A DNA stretch of 64,000 nucleotides from Pirellulales bacterium. GTDB taxonomy: Bacteria; Planctomycetota; Planctomycetia; Pirellulales; PALSA-1355. The position numbers and the translations under genes were made by a program. The stretch's first letter is position 1; every line of letters begins with the position of its first letter. Location of the stretch: NCBI GenBank assembly GCA_022844125.1, contig JALHMI010000012.1:1-64000 (forward strand), given 5' to 3'. The notes under the pieces are model-generated. The model worked only from the letters and a program-made list of their open reading frames with translations, had not been told where the DNA came from and did no database searches. Positions 52,372 through 61,175 of the stretch are shown piece after piece.

Positions 52372-53977
52372 GACGGCCTATCTGCTGTTGCCGGAAATCA
52401 TCCTGATCCTGGCCGGCACGCTGATCTATTTGGGCGGAGCGTTCGCGCCGGGCAAGTCGGCTTGGGCTGCGCTCGCCGCGCTGGTGATCCTGGCCGCGGG
52501 CGGAGCGCTCGCGCAGCAGGGGACGACCGAGACCGTGCAGAAGGCCCTGGTGACGGGCACGATCAGTGGCCCGCTGACGATTGACTGGTTTTCGGCGGCT
52601 ATTCGCTATGGTGTGCTGGCCGTGGGTTTGGTGTTCGCGCTGGTCGGCTCCCGCTGGGTCGGCGAGGGTGACCAGTCCGAGTTTCAGGGCTCGCTGCTGA
52701 TGATCCTGGCCGGGCTGATGCTCGTGGCCCTGTCGAATGACCTGGTGCTGGTGTTCGTCGGGCTGGAGCTGATTTCGATTCCGACGTACGTGATGTTGTA
52801 CCTGGGCAAGGGGACGAACCTGCTGGAGTCGGGCACGAAGTACTTTTTCCTGAGCCTGCTTTCCAGCGCGTTGATGCTGTACGGGTTCAGCTTCCTGTAC
52901 GGCGTGGCCGGCTCGACGAGCCTGATCGACATTCGCGAGACGTTCGCCAATCCGGATGCCGACGCCGCGCGACTGATGTCATTCGCCCGGCTGGCGCTGA
53001 TCTTGATTTTCGCGGGGCTGGCCTTCCGGCTGACCGCGGTGCCGTTTCACTTTTATGCCCCGGACGTTTATCAGGGCACGAGCAACGCCAACGCGGGCAT
53101 TCTGGCCGTGATCCCCAAGATTGCGGCCCTGGCTGCCATCGTGCGGATCATCTACGCGGGGATGCCGGGCCTGGAACAGATTGGCTGGCAACTGACGCTG
53201 GCCGTGGCGCTGGTCACGATGACGCTGGGCAACTTGCTCGCGCTGTGGCAGACGAACGTGCGGCGGATGATGGCTTATTCTTCGATCGCGCATGCCGGCT
53301 ACATGCTGATCGGGCTCTCGGTAGGATTCGCGGCGGCCGGCGGAGCGGTCGTGGCGGAAGGGTTGGACGGGGTCGGGGCGACGCTGTTCTACCTGCTCGT
53401 GTATGCGGCGGCGACGGCGGGCGTGTTTGCCGCGCTGACGTACTTGAGTGGCGAGCGGCGAATCGTCAGCACGCTGGATGATCTGGCGGGGCTGAGCAGC
53501 TCGCATCCGAAGACCTCCGCCGCGCTCGCGCTGTTCATGTTCTCGCTGGCCGGGCTGCCGCCGCTGGCCGGCTTTTGGGGCAAGTTCACGCTCTTCACCG
53601 GTGCGCTGAGCGTCGATGCCAGAAACCCCGAGTCGGGAAATCTCTGGCCGTGGTTCGTGGCGCTGGCCTTGGTGGGCGTGATCAACGCGGCGATCTCGGG
53701 AGCGTACTACCTGCGGCTGATCGGCGTGATGTACTTCCGTAGCGGAGATGCCGCGCCGGAGGGGCAGGGCGGCGCCGGCGCCGCGCTGGCCACGGCGCTA
53801 TGTGCGCTGGCCGTGATCGGCATCGGGGCGTATCCCGGCCCACTGGTCGAGGCAGGCAAGAAGGCCAGCCGGGCGGCACGGGATGTTTCGCCGGAGATGC
53901 TGGCAGGGGATCGAGTCCCCGCAAATCAGACGGCAGTCGTGAAGCCACTGCCGGGGCTGCAAAAAGCAGAGTTCTAA
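52361..53977 (+). CDS. nuoN: NADH-quinone oxidoreductase subunit N
   Basis: 538 residues from a GTG overlapping nuoM. Antiporter-like subunit with about fourteen helices. VFVGLELISIPTYVMLYLGKG, PFHFYAPDVYQGTSNANAGILA and AYSSIAHAGYMLIGLS are signatures. The C-terminal 50 residues are hydrophilic. Last gene of the operon; the hairpin at 54014 follows. Confidence 0.96.
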   Translation: MTSETAYLLLPEIILILAGTLIYLGGAFAPGKSAWAALAALVILAAGGALAQQGTTETVQKALVTGTISGPLTIDWFSAAIRYGVLAVGLVFALVGSRWVGEGDQSEFQGSLLMILAGLMLVALSNDLVLVFVGLELISIPTYVMLYLGKGTNLLESGTKYFFLSLLSSALMLYGFSFLYGVAGSTSLIDIRETFANPDADAARLMSFARLALILIFAGLAFRLTAVPFHFYAPDVYQGTSNANAGILAVIPKIAALAAIVRIIYAGMPGLEQIGWQLTLAVALVTMTLGNLLALWQTNVRRMMAYSSIAHAGYMLIGLSVGFAAAGGAVVAEGLDGVGATLFYLLVYAAATAGVFAALTYLSGERRIVSTLDDLAGLSSSHPKTSAALALFMFSLAGLPPLAGFWGKFTLFTGALSVDARNPESGNLWPWFVALALVGVINAAISGAYYLRLIGVMYFRSGDAAPEGQGGAGAALATALCALAVIGIGAYPGPLVEAGKKASRAARDVSPEMLAGDRVPANQTAVVKPLPGLQKAEF

Positions 53978-54013
53978 AGGTCGCGGTTTTTTGCGCGGTC
54001 GCGGAGAGGTGGT

Positions 54014-54035
54014 CCAGGGGAAGGTATTCCCCTGG
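54014..54035. repeat. 22-bp hairpin repeat after nuoN, family copy 3
   Basis: Arms CCAGGGGAA and TTCCCCTGG, 9 bp, perfect, 4-nt loop. It lies 37 bp past the nuoN stop and could help end the nuo transcript, but no T-run follows. Confidence 0.7.
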
Positions 54036-54149
54036 CTTTAGGGGCGTGTTTCTACCGCGAGGAGTCGCCCCCGTGCTGGCAGTTTTGTGGTGCGCACTGG
54101 CCTGAGCAAGTATGCTTACGGTAAGGGCGGAGCTACCACGAGAGGCGGC

Positions 54150-55556
54150 ATGTCTTTTACCAACGACGCGGCAGCCGAACTGGCCAGGTTCCTGGACAGC
54201 GGCGCCACTCCCATCTACGTCCTCGACGAGGATCGCCGGATCGTCTTCTGCAACGCGGCTTGCGCTGCGTGGCTGGGCGTGCCGGCCGATGCGCTCATCG
54301 GGCAAAAGTGCAACTATCACACGCCGGCCGATGACGCCCCAGGGGGCGAACTGGCGGCAGTGGCAGCCGGGCTCTGCCCACCGCCACTGGCCTTCGCCGG
54401 GAAGTCACTTTCGGCCAATGTCACTTGCCGGCGGCCGAACGGGCGAGTCAGTCAACGGAGCGGACAGTTCGTGCCGCTCGCCCACGGCGAGGACGAAAGC
54501 TCGCCCGTGGTGGCGATTTTGGAACGAGCGGACTGCCCGGCCGAAGTCGCCAAGGCCGACGGGCCGCTCGACGGCAGTTCGCTGAGCGCGCTGCACGACG
54601 CGGTGCGCCGGTACCGCCAGCAGCAATCGCGGCAGGCGAGCGCCGACCGCTTGATTGGCAATCATCCGAAAATGCTCCGAGCGCGGGCGCAGGTGCAGCT
54701 TGCCGCGCGCGGAGAGACGCACGTCACGATCGTCGGCCCGCAGGGCACCGGCAAGGAGCACGCGGCCAAGGCGATTCACTACGGGCAAGGTGGCCCGGGC
54801 CTGCTCGTGCCGATCGATTGTGCGCTGATGGACACCAACCTGCTGCGAAGCACGCTGCGAACGCTGGTCTCGCGACGGACGCTGCGTCCCGCCCAGAGCA
54901 CGCTGCTGGTGGAACATGCCGAGCGGATGCCGGTCGAAGTGCAGGGCGATCTGCTCTCGATGCTGGGCGATGCTTCACTGGGGATGCGGGTGATCGCGCT
55001 GTGCGAGTCGCCGCTCGACGCGGCGGTGGCGGAGGGTGTTTTCTCGGCGTCGCTGGCCTGCACGTTGGGCACGCTGGTGATCGAACTGCCGCCGCTCGCG
55101 GAGCGGATCGACGATCTTCCGCTGTTGGCCCAGACGATGCTTGAGGACCTGAACGCCACGCACTCGCGGCAGATTGCCGGTTTCTCGGCCGAGGCACTGG
55201 ACCAGCTCGCGGCCTACCCCTGGCCGGGGAACCTGGACGAACTGCAGGTGCTGGTGCGTGAGATGCATGAGAAAGCGGCCGGACCGCGAATCGTGCCGCG
55301 CGACTTGCCACGCACGATCCAGTGGGGCGCCGAGGCCGCCAGTGCTCCGCGCGAGGAGACGATCGTGCTGGAGGAGTTTCTGGCCCGCGTCGAACGCGAA
55401 CTGATCGCCCGGGCGATGCGCAAGGCGAAGGGGAACAAGAGCCGCGCGGCCAAGATGCTGGGGCTGACCCGGCCGCGGCTATATCGGCGGCTGGTGCAGT
55501 TGGGGCTCGAACCGGCGGCGGAGACGAAGGAGCCGAAGGGCCGGGCGGGCGAGTAA
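54150..55556 (+). CDS. PAS-AAA-Fis transcription regulator, NtrC-like but lacking GAFTGA
   Basis: 468 residues; ATG at 54150 with AGAGG upstream. Residues about 15-85 form a PAS domain (PIYVLDEDRRIVFCN). Residues about 170-400 resemble the central AAA+ domain of sigma-54 activators: Walker A GPQGTGKEH, Walker B TLLVEHAERM, and the sub-domain motif YPWPGNLDELQ. The sigma-54 contact loop GAFTGA is absent and the region between is shortened. The C-terminus is a Fis-type helix-turn-helix (NKSRAAKMLGLTRPRLYRRL). It therefore probably regulates sigma-70-type promoters or is non-ATP-driven. Target genes are unknown. Confidence 0.8.
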   Translation: MSFTNDAAAELARFLDSGATPIYVLDEDRRIVFCNAACAAWLGVPADALIGQKCNYHTPADDAPGGELAAVAAGLCPPPLAFAGKSLSANVTCRRPNGRVSQRSGQFVPLAHGEDESSPVVAILERADCPAEVAKADGPLDGSSLSALHDAVRRYRQQQSRQASADRLIGNHPKMLRARAQVQLAARGETHVTIVGPQGTGKEHAAKAIHYGQGGPGLLVPIDCALMDTNLLRSTLRTLVSRRTLRPAQSTLLVEHAERMPVEVQGDLLSMLGDASLGMRVIALCESPLDAAVAEGVFSASLACTLGTLVIELPPLAERIDDLPLLAQTMLEDLNATHSRQIAGFSAEALDQLAAYPWPGNLDELQVLVREMHEKAAGPRIVPRDLPRTIQWGAEAASAPREETIVLEEFLARVERELIARAMRKAKGNKSRAAKMLGLTRPRLYRRLVQLGLEPAAETKEPKGRAGE

Positions 55557-55677
55557 ACTTTATTTCGGCAACGAGCGTACCCGGCGCAGGAATTTGCCGG
55601 ACTTTCAAGGATGCGGCGAGCCCGATTATCGAAATTGAGCGATTGGCCCCTGGTCACTTTTCCGATTGCGACCTACG

Positions 55678-56169
55678 ATGAAATCCGACGTTTTGCCAGC
55701 TTCGCCGTTGAACAAGTCTGCCAGACCGCGCGTGATCGTTTTTGAGCGCTCGGGGCGGTGGGCCGCGGCATTGCGAAGGGTGCTCGCCCGCGAACTTGCG
55801 CTGCGCGAGACCAGGTCGCTGGCCGAGTGTGAAGCGGAACTGCGAGAGGCCCCTGAAAGCTTTCTCGTGGTTGAGCTGACCGCAACCAACCTGGGCGGCG
55901 TGCTCGAATTGCTGACTTGCGTCGGCGCTGAGTACCGCTGGGCTCGGATTGCGGTCGTGGCCGAGCGGTCCGTGGCGGCAGGCGAGTTGACAGCGTGTGA
56001 ATGGACAATGCGAGAAGCGGGGGCGATCCATTTCGTCACCTCTCCGCGGCAGGCCGCGGAACTTGCCAGGCTGGCGGAACGGCACGCGGCGCTGGTTCCC
56101 CGGCCGAAGCGAAGCCTGGCGGTGCAGGTCTGGGACTCGCTCCCCTGGCCGGAAGCGGCGTCGAGCTGA
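55678..56169 (+). CDS. Receiver-like single-domain protein, degenerate
   Basis: 163 residues. VIVFERSGRWAAALRRVLARE followed by alternating strands and helices (FLVVELTATNLGGVLELL, IAVVAERS, AGAIHFVTSP) suggests a response-regulator receiver fold. The acidic pocket and phospho-acceptor aspartate are not evident, so phosphorylation is unlikely. It lies 121 bp after the AAA-Fis regulator and may work with it. The start may be the upstream TTG at 55666. The assignment is tentative. Confidence 0.6.
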   Translation: MKSDVLPASPLNKSARPRVIVFERSGRWAAALRRVLARELALRETRSLAECEAELREAPESFLVVELTATNLGGVLELLTCVGAEYRWARIAVVAERSVAAGELTACEWTMREAGAIHFVTSPRQAAELARLAERHAALVPRPKRSLAVQVWDSLPWPEAASS

Positions 56170-56257
56170 AGCTGGCCAGGTAGGTGCCCGCGCTTTCGGC
56201 GAAGTTCGCCTCCGCAGTGAATTGACGACTTTTTTTGAGGGAAGGACTGTTTTTCTG

Positions 56258-57346
56258 ATGGCAGACCACAAGCTCGATCAAGCAGCCGTGAAGTCGGCGC
56301 TGGACAGTTTTCTCGATCCGGAGTCCGGGCGCAGCGTCGCCAGTGGCGGACAGATCGCTGATGTGCAGATCTCGGGAAACCACGTTTCGGTCACGCTCGG
56401 CCTGACGTCGCATTCGGCCATCATCCGCGACGAAACGGCCGCGGCGCTGGCGAACCATTTGCGAAAGAACGTGCCGGGCGTCGAGGACGTCAGCGTTTCG
56501 CTGACCGAGCACCAGCGGCCAGCGCCGAAGATCGGGCAAGTAGGGCTTACTGCCAAGAGCGTCATCGCGGTCGGTTCGGGCAAAGGGGGCGTCGGCAAGA
56601 GCACGATTGCGGCCTCGCTCGCCATTGGACTGGCGCGGGCCGGCAGCAAAGTGGGCCTGATGGACGCGGACGTTTACGGCCCCAGCATTCCGCATCTTCT
56701 GGGCGTGAACCAGCGGCCCGCGATCGAGGACAACCGGATCCAACCGATTGAAGCCTCGGGGTTGAAGGTCATCTCGATGGGATTCCTGGTGCCGCCCGGC
56801 GAGGCCGTGGTCTGGCGCGGGCCGATGCTCCACGGAGCGATCACCCAATTTTTGCGTGACACGGCCTGGGGCGATCTGGATTATTTGATCATCGACATGC
56901 CGCCCGGCACCGGTGACATCGCGCTGACGCTCTCGCAGCTCTTGCCGCTGTCGGGCGCCGTGATCGTGTGCACGCCGCAGGACGTTGCCCTGCTCGACGC
57001 GATCAAGGCCGTGGCAATGTTTCGCAAGGTAAACATTCCGATTCTCGGGATGGTCGAGAACATGAGCGGCTTCATTGCGCCGGAGACGGGCAAGCGGTAC
57101 GACATCTTCGGCGCGGGTGGCGCGCAGAAGAAAGCCGTGGAGCTCGGCATCCCATTCCTGGGCGAAGTGCCGATTCACATCGCGATCCGCGAGCTGGGTG
57201 ACGCGGGCCGGGCGGCGGCCGTGTACGACGATCCGGCGAGCGCCGCACATCTCGAGACGTTATGCCTGAATCTGGTGCGGAACCTGGCCGCGAACAAAGC
57301 GGCGGGGAAGGGGACCGAAGGGGCCTTGCCGGTGCTCAGCCTGTAG
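56258..57346 (+). CDS. Mrp/NBP35-type P-loop ATPase (iron-sulfur carrier family)
   Basis: 362 residues. An N-terminal DUF59/MIP18 domain (about 1-95) precedes the deviant Walker A GSGKGGVGKST, MDADVYGPSIPHLLG and DYLIIDMPPGTGDIALTLSQ. Bacterial and eukaryotic relatives carry Fe-S clusters to target proteins. The CxxC normally found after ENMSxF is replaced here (NMSGFIAPETGKRYDIFG), so the usual bridging-cluster cysteines are missing. The ATG at 56258 follows GAGGGAAGGA. A strong hairpin follows the gene. Confidence 0.93.
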   Translation: MADHKLDQAAVKSALDSFLDPESGRSVASGGQIADVQISGNHVSVTLGLTSHSAIIRDETAAALANHLRKNVPGVEDVSVSLTEHQRPAPKIGQVGLTAKSVIAVGSGKGGVGKSTIAASLAIGLARAGSKVGLMDADVYGPSIPHLLGVNQRPAIEDNRIQPIEASGLKVISMGFLVPPGEAVVWRGPMLHGAITQFLRDTAWGDLDYLIIDMPPGTGDIALTLSQLLPLSGAVIVCTPQDVALLDAIKAVAMFRKVNIPILGMVENMSGFIAPETGKRYDIFGAGGAQKKAVELGIPFLGEVPIHIAIRELGDAGRAAAVYDDPASAAHLETLCLNLVRNLAANKAAGKGTEGALPVLSL

Positions 57347-57451
57347 GGGGCTAACGCATGTAAGGACTTGGGCTTACGGCGACTCCGCAGAGACGCGCCG
57401 TCAGCGATGCCTCCGGGCTAAACATACCGATACGCTGCCCTAGAAAAAGCT

Positions 57452-57490
57452 AGAGCCGCTCGGACCAGTGATGATCCGAGCGGCTCTTTC
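57452..57490 (+). terminator. Terminator hairpin after the Mrp gene
   Basis: Perfect 13-bp stem AGAGCCGCTCGGA / TCCGAGCGGCTCT with a 10-nt loop, followed by TTCTCGTTG. Weak T-tract but an exceptionally stable stem. Confidence 0.75.
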
Positions 57491-57555
57491 TCGTTGTATT
57501 CAGGGCCACTGATTAGAGCAGCGGCTCACGGCAACTGAGTGCCGCGGAAGAAGCG

Positions 57556-57627
57556 CTACTTCTTCTTCTTGGCTGCCTTCTTCTTGGGAGCCTTCTTAGC
57601 AGCAGCTTTCTTCTTCTTCTTGGCCAC
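57556..57627 (-). CDS. 23-residue lysine-rich histone-tail-like peptide
   Basis: GTG at 57627 with TAGGAGGA and a 7-bp spacer, stop TAG at 57556-57558. The peptide is VAKKKKKAAAKKAPKKKAAK plus KKK: only Lys, Ala and Pro after the first two residues, like a histone H1 C-terminal tail. The longer track ORF (57556-57777) adds a 50-residue N-terminus of ordinary composition without a good ribosome binding site. DNA or RNA binding is inferred from charge only. Confidence 0.6.
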   Translation of the reverse strand: MAKKKKKAAAKKAPKKKAAKKKK

Positions 57628-57996
57628 AGTCCGTCCTCCTAAAAAGTTGTTGGCAAGATCCGTCTCGGTGACCTCCAAGTCACATGATTGCTCCGAGCGA
57701 GTCCTACCTGAACAAAAAACAAAAGCCCTCTCTAGTTCGAAGCAACGAGTGCTTCGCATTCGAGAAAACTTTAACACACCCGAGTTCAGGAAAGATCATT
57801 GAGTTCCATTTGTACACATCCTGCGGAAATGTGCAATACGAATCTTGACACAGAAGCAAAAATTTTTTCGGCGACGCGTCGACCCACCGCGCGGCGCTGA
57901 AAACAGATTTTGTTTCGCGCGCAAGCGCGCTGTGTTCGTTGCTTCGCGCGCGAAGCGCACGACAACTCCAGCGCTCGAACTGCGACTCGCGCGCGG
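57628..57996. other. Gene-free AT-richer spacer with GCGCGC runs
   Basis: Contains several CGCGCG tracts near 57885-57990 and the AAAATTTTTT run near 57860. It should hold the promoter of the lysine-rich peptide, but no convincing motif pair was found. Confidence 0.4.
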
Positions 57997-58800
57997 TTAG
58001 TACAACGAGACCGAAGTACCGTCGAGATACCGCGCGGCCGGTTGCGCGCGGCGCTGCGCCAGAAACAACAATCGCCGTTCATGCGGCGTCCGCGTACGCA
58101 CGTGCAGGGTGCGAAACAGGGCGTTTCCGCCGGGAGAAAGCGATCCGCCCGCCTCGGTCCAGGCGCCAAGAATGTCGCGCCAGGCCTCGCCGCGCCGCGT
58201 GAATCGAATGTGGATCGGGTCGTAGCTGTACCAGTGCGGCTGGTGTGAAACAATCGTCAACGCGCGCTCGCCCGCGATCCGAGCCACGTGTTCGTCCAGC
58301 TCGATCGCGCGGCGTTGGGCTTCGGCCAGTGAGAGCCGGCTGTATGGAAACAACACGCTCCGCATCAGCTTGAACTTGGCCGGCGAAAGTTTTTGGACAT
58401 TCGCGATCGGCAAATTGGTGATCGTGATCTTGGCGTCCGCCGCGGCCAGCCGATCGAGACACGCTTCGAGCCAGCCGACAATCCGGTCCACGGGTTCCTC
58501 GTATAACAGATCGTTGCCGATGTCCGTGACCAGGGCGGCCGTGGGCAATTGCCGGCCGGAAGTCAAGTTCTGCCACAGCCCACAATGGGCGATTCCCGGC
58601 AGCCCCACGCCCATTATCCGGGTATTTCGGCCATAAGACCGGCCGTGCCCCAGGGCGGCGTGCACCTCCAGCGGCTCGTTCCAGACGCGGCCGGCGGTCT
58701 CCAGAACGGTGCCGATGCCCTTGGTGAGATTGCTCGCGCCAAGCAGGATGACGCGGCGCGCCGGAGCCGACGGGACGTTCGTCTCGCGCGAGGCGGCCAT
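57997..58800 (-). CDS. SGNH/GDSL-like hydrolase-fold protein
   Basis: 267 residues. RVILLGASNLTKG resembles the block I nucleophile region, and DIGNDLLYEE resembles the block III GxND element. DPIHIRFTRRG near residue 205 could supply the Asp-His pair, so an esterase-like fold is likely. A serine in block I (GAS) takes the place of the GDS serine; activity is uncertain. The ATG at 58800 overlaps the stop of the site-2 protease gene (TGATGG), so the two are translationally coupled. Confidence 0.7.
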   Translation of the reverse strand: MAASRETNVPSAPARRVILLGASNLTKGIGTVLETAGRVWNEPLEVHAALGHGRSYGRNTRIMGVGLPGIAHCGLWQNLTSGRQLPTAALVTDIGNDLLYEEPVDRIVGWLEACLDRLAAADAKITITNLPIANVQKLSPAKFKLMRSVLFPYSRLSLAEAQRRAIELDEHVARIAGERALTIVSHQPHWYSYDPIHIRFTRRGEAWRDILGAWTEAGGSLSPGGNALFRTLHVRTRTPHERRLLFLAQRRAQPAARYLDGTSVSLY

Positions 58801-59546
58801 CAGCGATAGCCTCCATAACCACCGCCGCCGCCAGTGTAGGCCTGCAGCGTCGTGTAGCTGTTGTAGGCGAGGTACGCGCAGAACAGGGCCAGGAACTGAT
58901 CGTGCAGGCGCGTCCAGGCGAGTACGCCCGCGCCGACGGCGACGAAGATCGACAGCCAGAGCGACATCTGCAAGCCGTCGCGCGGGTTGGCCATCGTAAA
59001 CAGCTCGCCCGAGATGCGTCCGCCGTCGAGCGGCCAGATGGGGAGCAGGTTGGCGAGTCCCCAGAAGATGTTGACGTACAGCAGATAGAATATCAGGGTC
59101 GTTAATCTTGGATTCGCGAAGGGCTCGAATCCGACGGGCAAGATCGTATCGGGCCAGGTCCAGATCACGTTGTGGCCGGACGCCTTGATGGCGGCCACGA
59201 GCAGCGCGGCGAAGATGAAACCCGCTCCCGGGCCAGCGAAGGAGATCCCGATCTGCGCGAGGTGGCTGTGGTAGGTGGGACGATAGGCGGCCAGACCGCC
59301 GAAACCGTAGAGCGTGATCCAGGGTTGCCAACCGTGGGCACGGGCGGCGAGCGCGTGTCCCATTTCGTGAATCAGGATCGAGACGAAAACGGTTCCAATC
59401 CACAGCATCAGTTGGATTGGATCGGGATCGCCGCCCGCGCCGAGGATTGCGGCGGCCAGCCAGAAGAACGGATGCACGCGCACCGGAATGCCAAACAAGT
59501 TGAAACGAAGATCGTAGGGAGTCCGGTTTGGTTCGGTGAACAGCAC
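58800..59546 (-). CDS. Site-2 protease family (M50) membrane metalloprotease
   Basis: 248 residues from a GTG at 59546. The zinc motif is LIHEMGHALAAR in the first transmembrane core helix, and the third ligand lies in LLPIWPLDGGRI. Five to six helices with a C-terminal glycine/tyrosine tail. The family cleaves substrates within membranes, such as anti-sigma factors; the substrate is unknown. An ATG at 59693 would overlap lpxB by 65 bp and adds a proline-rich tract, so the later start is preferred. Lies directly after lpxB. Confidence 0.85.
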   Translation of the reverse strand: MLFTEPNRTPYDLRFNLFGIPVRVHPFFWLAAAILGAGGDPDPIQLMLWIGTVFVSILIHEMGHALAARAHGWQPWITLYGFGGLAAYRPTYHSHLAQIGISFAGPGAGFIFAALLVAAIKASGHNVIWTWPDTILPVGFEPFANPRLTTLIFYLLYVNIFWGLANLLPIWPLDGGRISGELFTMANPRDGLQMSLWLSIFVAVGAGVLAWTRLHDQFLALFCAYLAYNSYTTLQAYTGGGGGYGGYR

Positions 59547-59628
59547 GCGATCGAGTCCTGGGGCCGGGTGGGGACGCGGCTCAACGGTGGCCGGGCGTGA
59601 AAATTCTACTCCGCGGAGGCGCGGCGGG

Positions 59629-60903
59629 TCAGGCCGCGGTTTTGGATCGGGGGTGGGTTTTCGGCAGCGGGGCAGGGGCCTTCGCAGGAGCATAGTGCGG
59701 GGCGGGAAGCGGCTGCGGGCGGCGGTCCAGATCGGCCAGGATGTACTGGGCTGCGCTGCGGGCGGCGCCGCCGTGGCCCACCTCGGCTTTGAGTGCAGCT
59801 AGCCGCTCAACCAGCCGCTCACGTTCCACCGGATCGGTGAGCCAGCGAATCGCGTGGGCCGCAACCTGCCGCGACTTGTCCGTGCAGGTCACGTACTCGG
59901 GATACAGCACCTCGGGCGTGTCGCCACGGTCGGGATCGTAGGTCGTGGCATCACCGTCCAGCGGATCGACCGCCGAGAGCAGGTTCACCAGCGTGATGTA
60001 CTTCACGCGGCGGTAGCGGCGCTGCAGCACGTAGGCCAGGCGCGAGATGGCGTAGTGGATCACGGTCGGCTTGCACTGATACAGGAGCTCGAGCGAGACG
60101 GAGCCGGACACCGCCAGGCAGCACGTGGCCAGGTGAATCAACTCAGGCGTGCGCTTCAGGTGCACCTCGATGTCGAGTCCGCTGGCGGCGACGGCGCGGC
60201 GAGCCATCTCGGCCTGGTGCGGCTTGAACGAAGCAATGGCAAAGCGGGCACTGGGAACCCGAGCATGGATGATTGCCGCGGCCTTGAGGAAGCAGCTTAG
60301 ATTGTGTTGGACTTCCTGCGTGCGCGAGCCGGGAAGAATCGCCACAAGCGGGCGGGCGTCGTCGCGATGCGCGGCGAGGAACTGTGGATCGAGTTGTTGC
60401 CGGCGGACTTCGTCGAAGTAGGGATGGCCGATGAACGTGGCATTCGCGCCGCGCTGGCGATACCACTTTTGCTCGAATGGCATGCTGCACAGCACGTGAT
60501 CGACCAGGCGGCGGACCTTGCGGATGCGATGCGTGGCCCAGGCCCAGACTTGCGGCGGAGCGAAGTAGTACACCGGAATGCCGTGGGCCTTCGCGCGGCG
60601 AGCGACCCACCAGTTGAAACCGGGGTAGTCGATCAGCACGACGGCGTCGGGCTTGTGATGGCGGAAGTAGCGATCGGCCCGGCCGCCGAGCGCGAGAAAC
60701 TTGTGGAGGTTGATGAGCACGCGGAAAATCCACATCACGGCCAGCAGCGTCATGTCGGTGTGCAGCGTGCAGCCGGCGGCAGCCATCTCGGGACCGCCAT
60801 AGCCGACGAACTCGATGTCGGGCCGCTGGGCGCGGAGCTGCCGGATGAGGTTGGCTCCGTGCAGATCGCCGCTGGGTTCGCCGGCCGAGAAGAAGATTTT
60901 CAT
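59629..60903 (-). CDS. lpxB: Lipid-A-disaccharide synthase
   Basis: 424 residues. A GT-B glycosyltransferase joining UDP-2,3-diacylglucosamine and 2,3-diacylglucosamine 1-phosphate in lipid A synthesis. FFSAGEPSGDLHGANL, VVLIDYPGFNWWVARRAKAHG, YYFAPPQVWAWATHRI and ILPGSRTQEVQHNL are diagnostic. The C-terminal 40 residues (PAPHYAPAKAPAPLPKTHPRS) are a Pro/Ala/Lys tail not part of the fold. The ATG at 60903 (MKIFFSAGEPSG) is the natural start. It indicates an outer-membrane lipid A pathway. Confidence 0.96.
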   Translation of the reverse strand: MKIFFSAGEPSGDLHGANLIRQLRAQRPDIEFVGYGGPEMAAAGCTLHTDMTLLAVMWIFRVLINLHKFLALGGRADRYFRHHKPDAVVLIDYPGFNWWVARRAKAHGIPVYYFAPPQVWAWATHRIRKVRRLVDHVLCSMPFEQKWYRQRGANATFIGHPYFDEVRRQQLDPQFLAAHRDDARPLVAILPGSRTQEVQHNLSCFLKAAAIIHARVPSARFAIASFKPHQAEMARRAVAASGLDIEVHLKRTPELIHLATCCLAVSGSVSLELLYQCKPTVIHYAISRLAYVLQRRYRRVKYITLVNLLSAVDPLDGDATTYDPDRGDTPEVLYPEYVTCTDKSRQVAAHAIRWLTDPVERERLVERLAALKAEVGHGGAARSAAQYILADLDRRPQPLPAPHYAPAKAPAPLPKTHPRSKTAA

Positions 60904-61101
60904 GGTCACATCGAGCGCGTCGTGAGGCGCGAGGGCATCAAGAGAAGCGTCCAACTGCCGGTCGACGCTCGACCGGCGGGTCCCTCGAAGCGAGCTTCGG
61001 GCTAGAGGGCTCGTATGGCCGCGAAGTATCCCAGAATCTGGCAAGACGGGTAAAGTGCAGTTCGGGCTGGCGGTGCTAATATGCGAAGCGACTCGCGAGC
61101 G

Positions 61102-61143
61102 CAAAAGAAAGGGCCGGCAGCCCGCGGAGGAGCTACCGGCCCT
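61102..61143 (-). terminator. Terminator of the tandem TRASH-like gene
   Basis: Stem AGGGCCGGTAGCT / GGCTGCCGGCCCT read on the minus strand, followed by TTCTTTTG. It lies 33 bp past the stop codon. Confidence 0.75.
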
Positions 61144-61175
61144 GTCGATCTAGCGAACTTGAAGCGGTGCGAAGC

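Noticed and set aside
60985-61015. CCCTCGAAGCGAGCTTCGGGC as a further member of the CCCTCGCT repeat family
   Set aside because: Arms are too short and partly different; could be a degenerate relic but not safely assignable.
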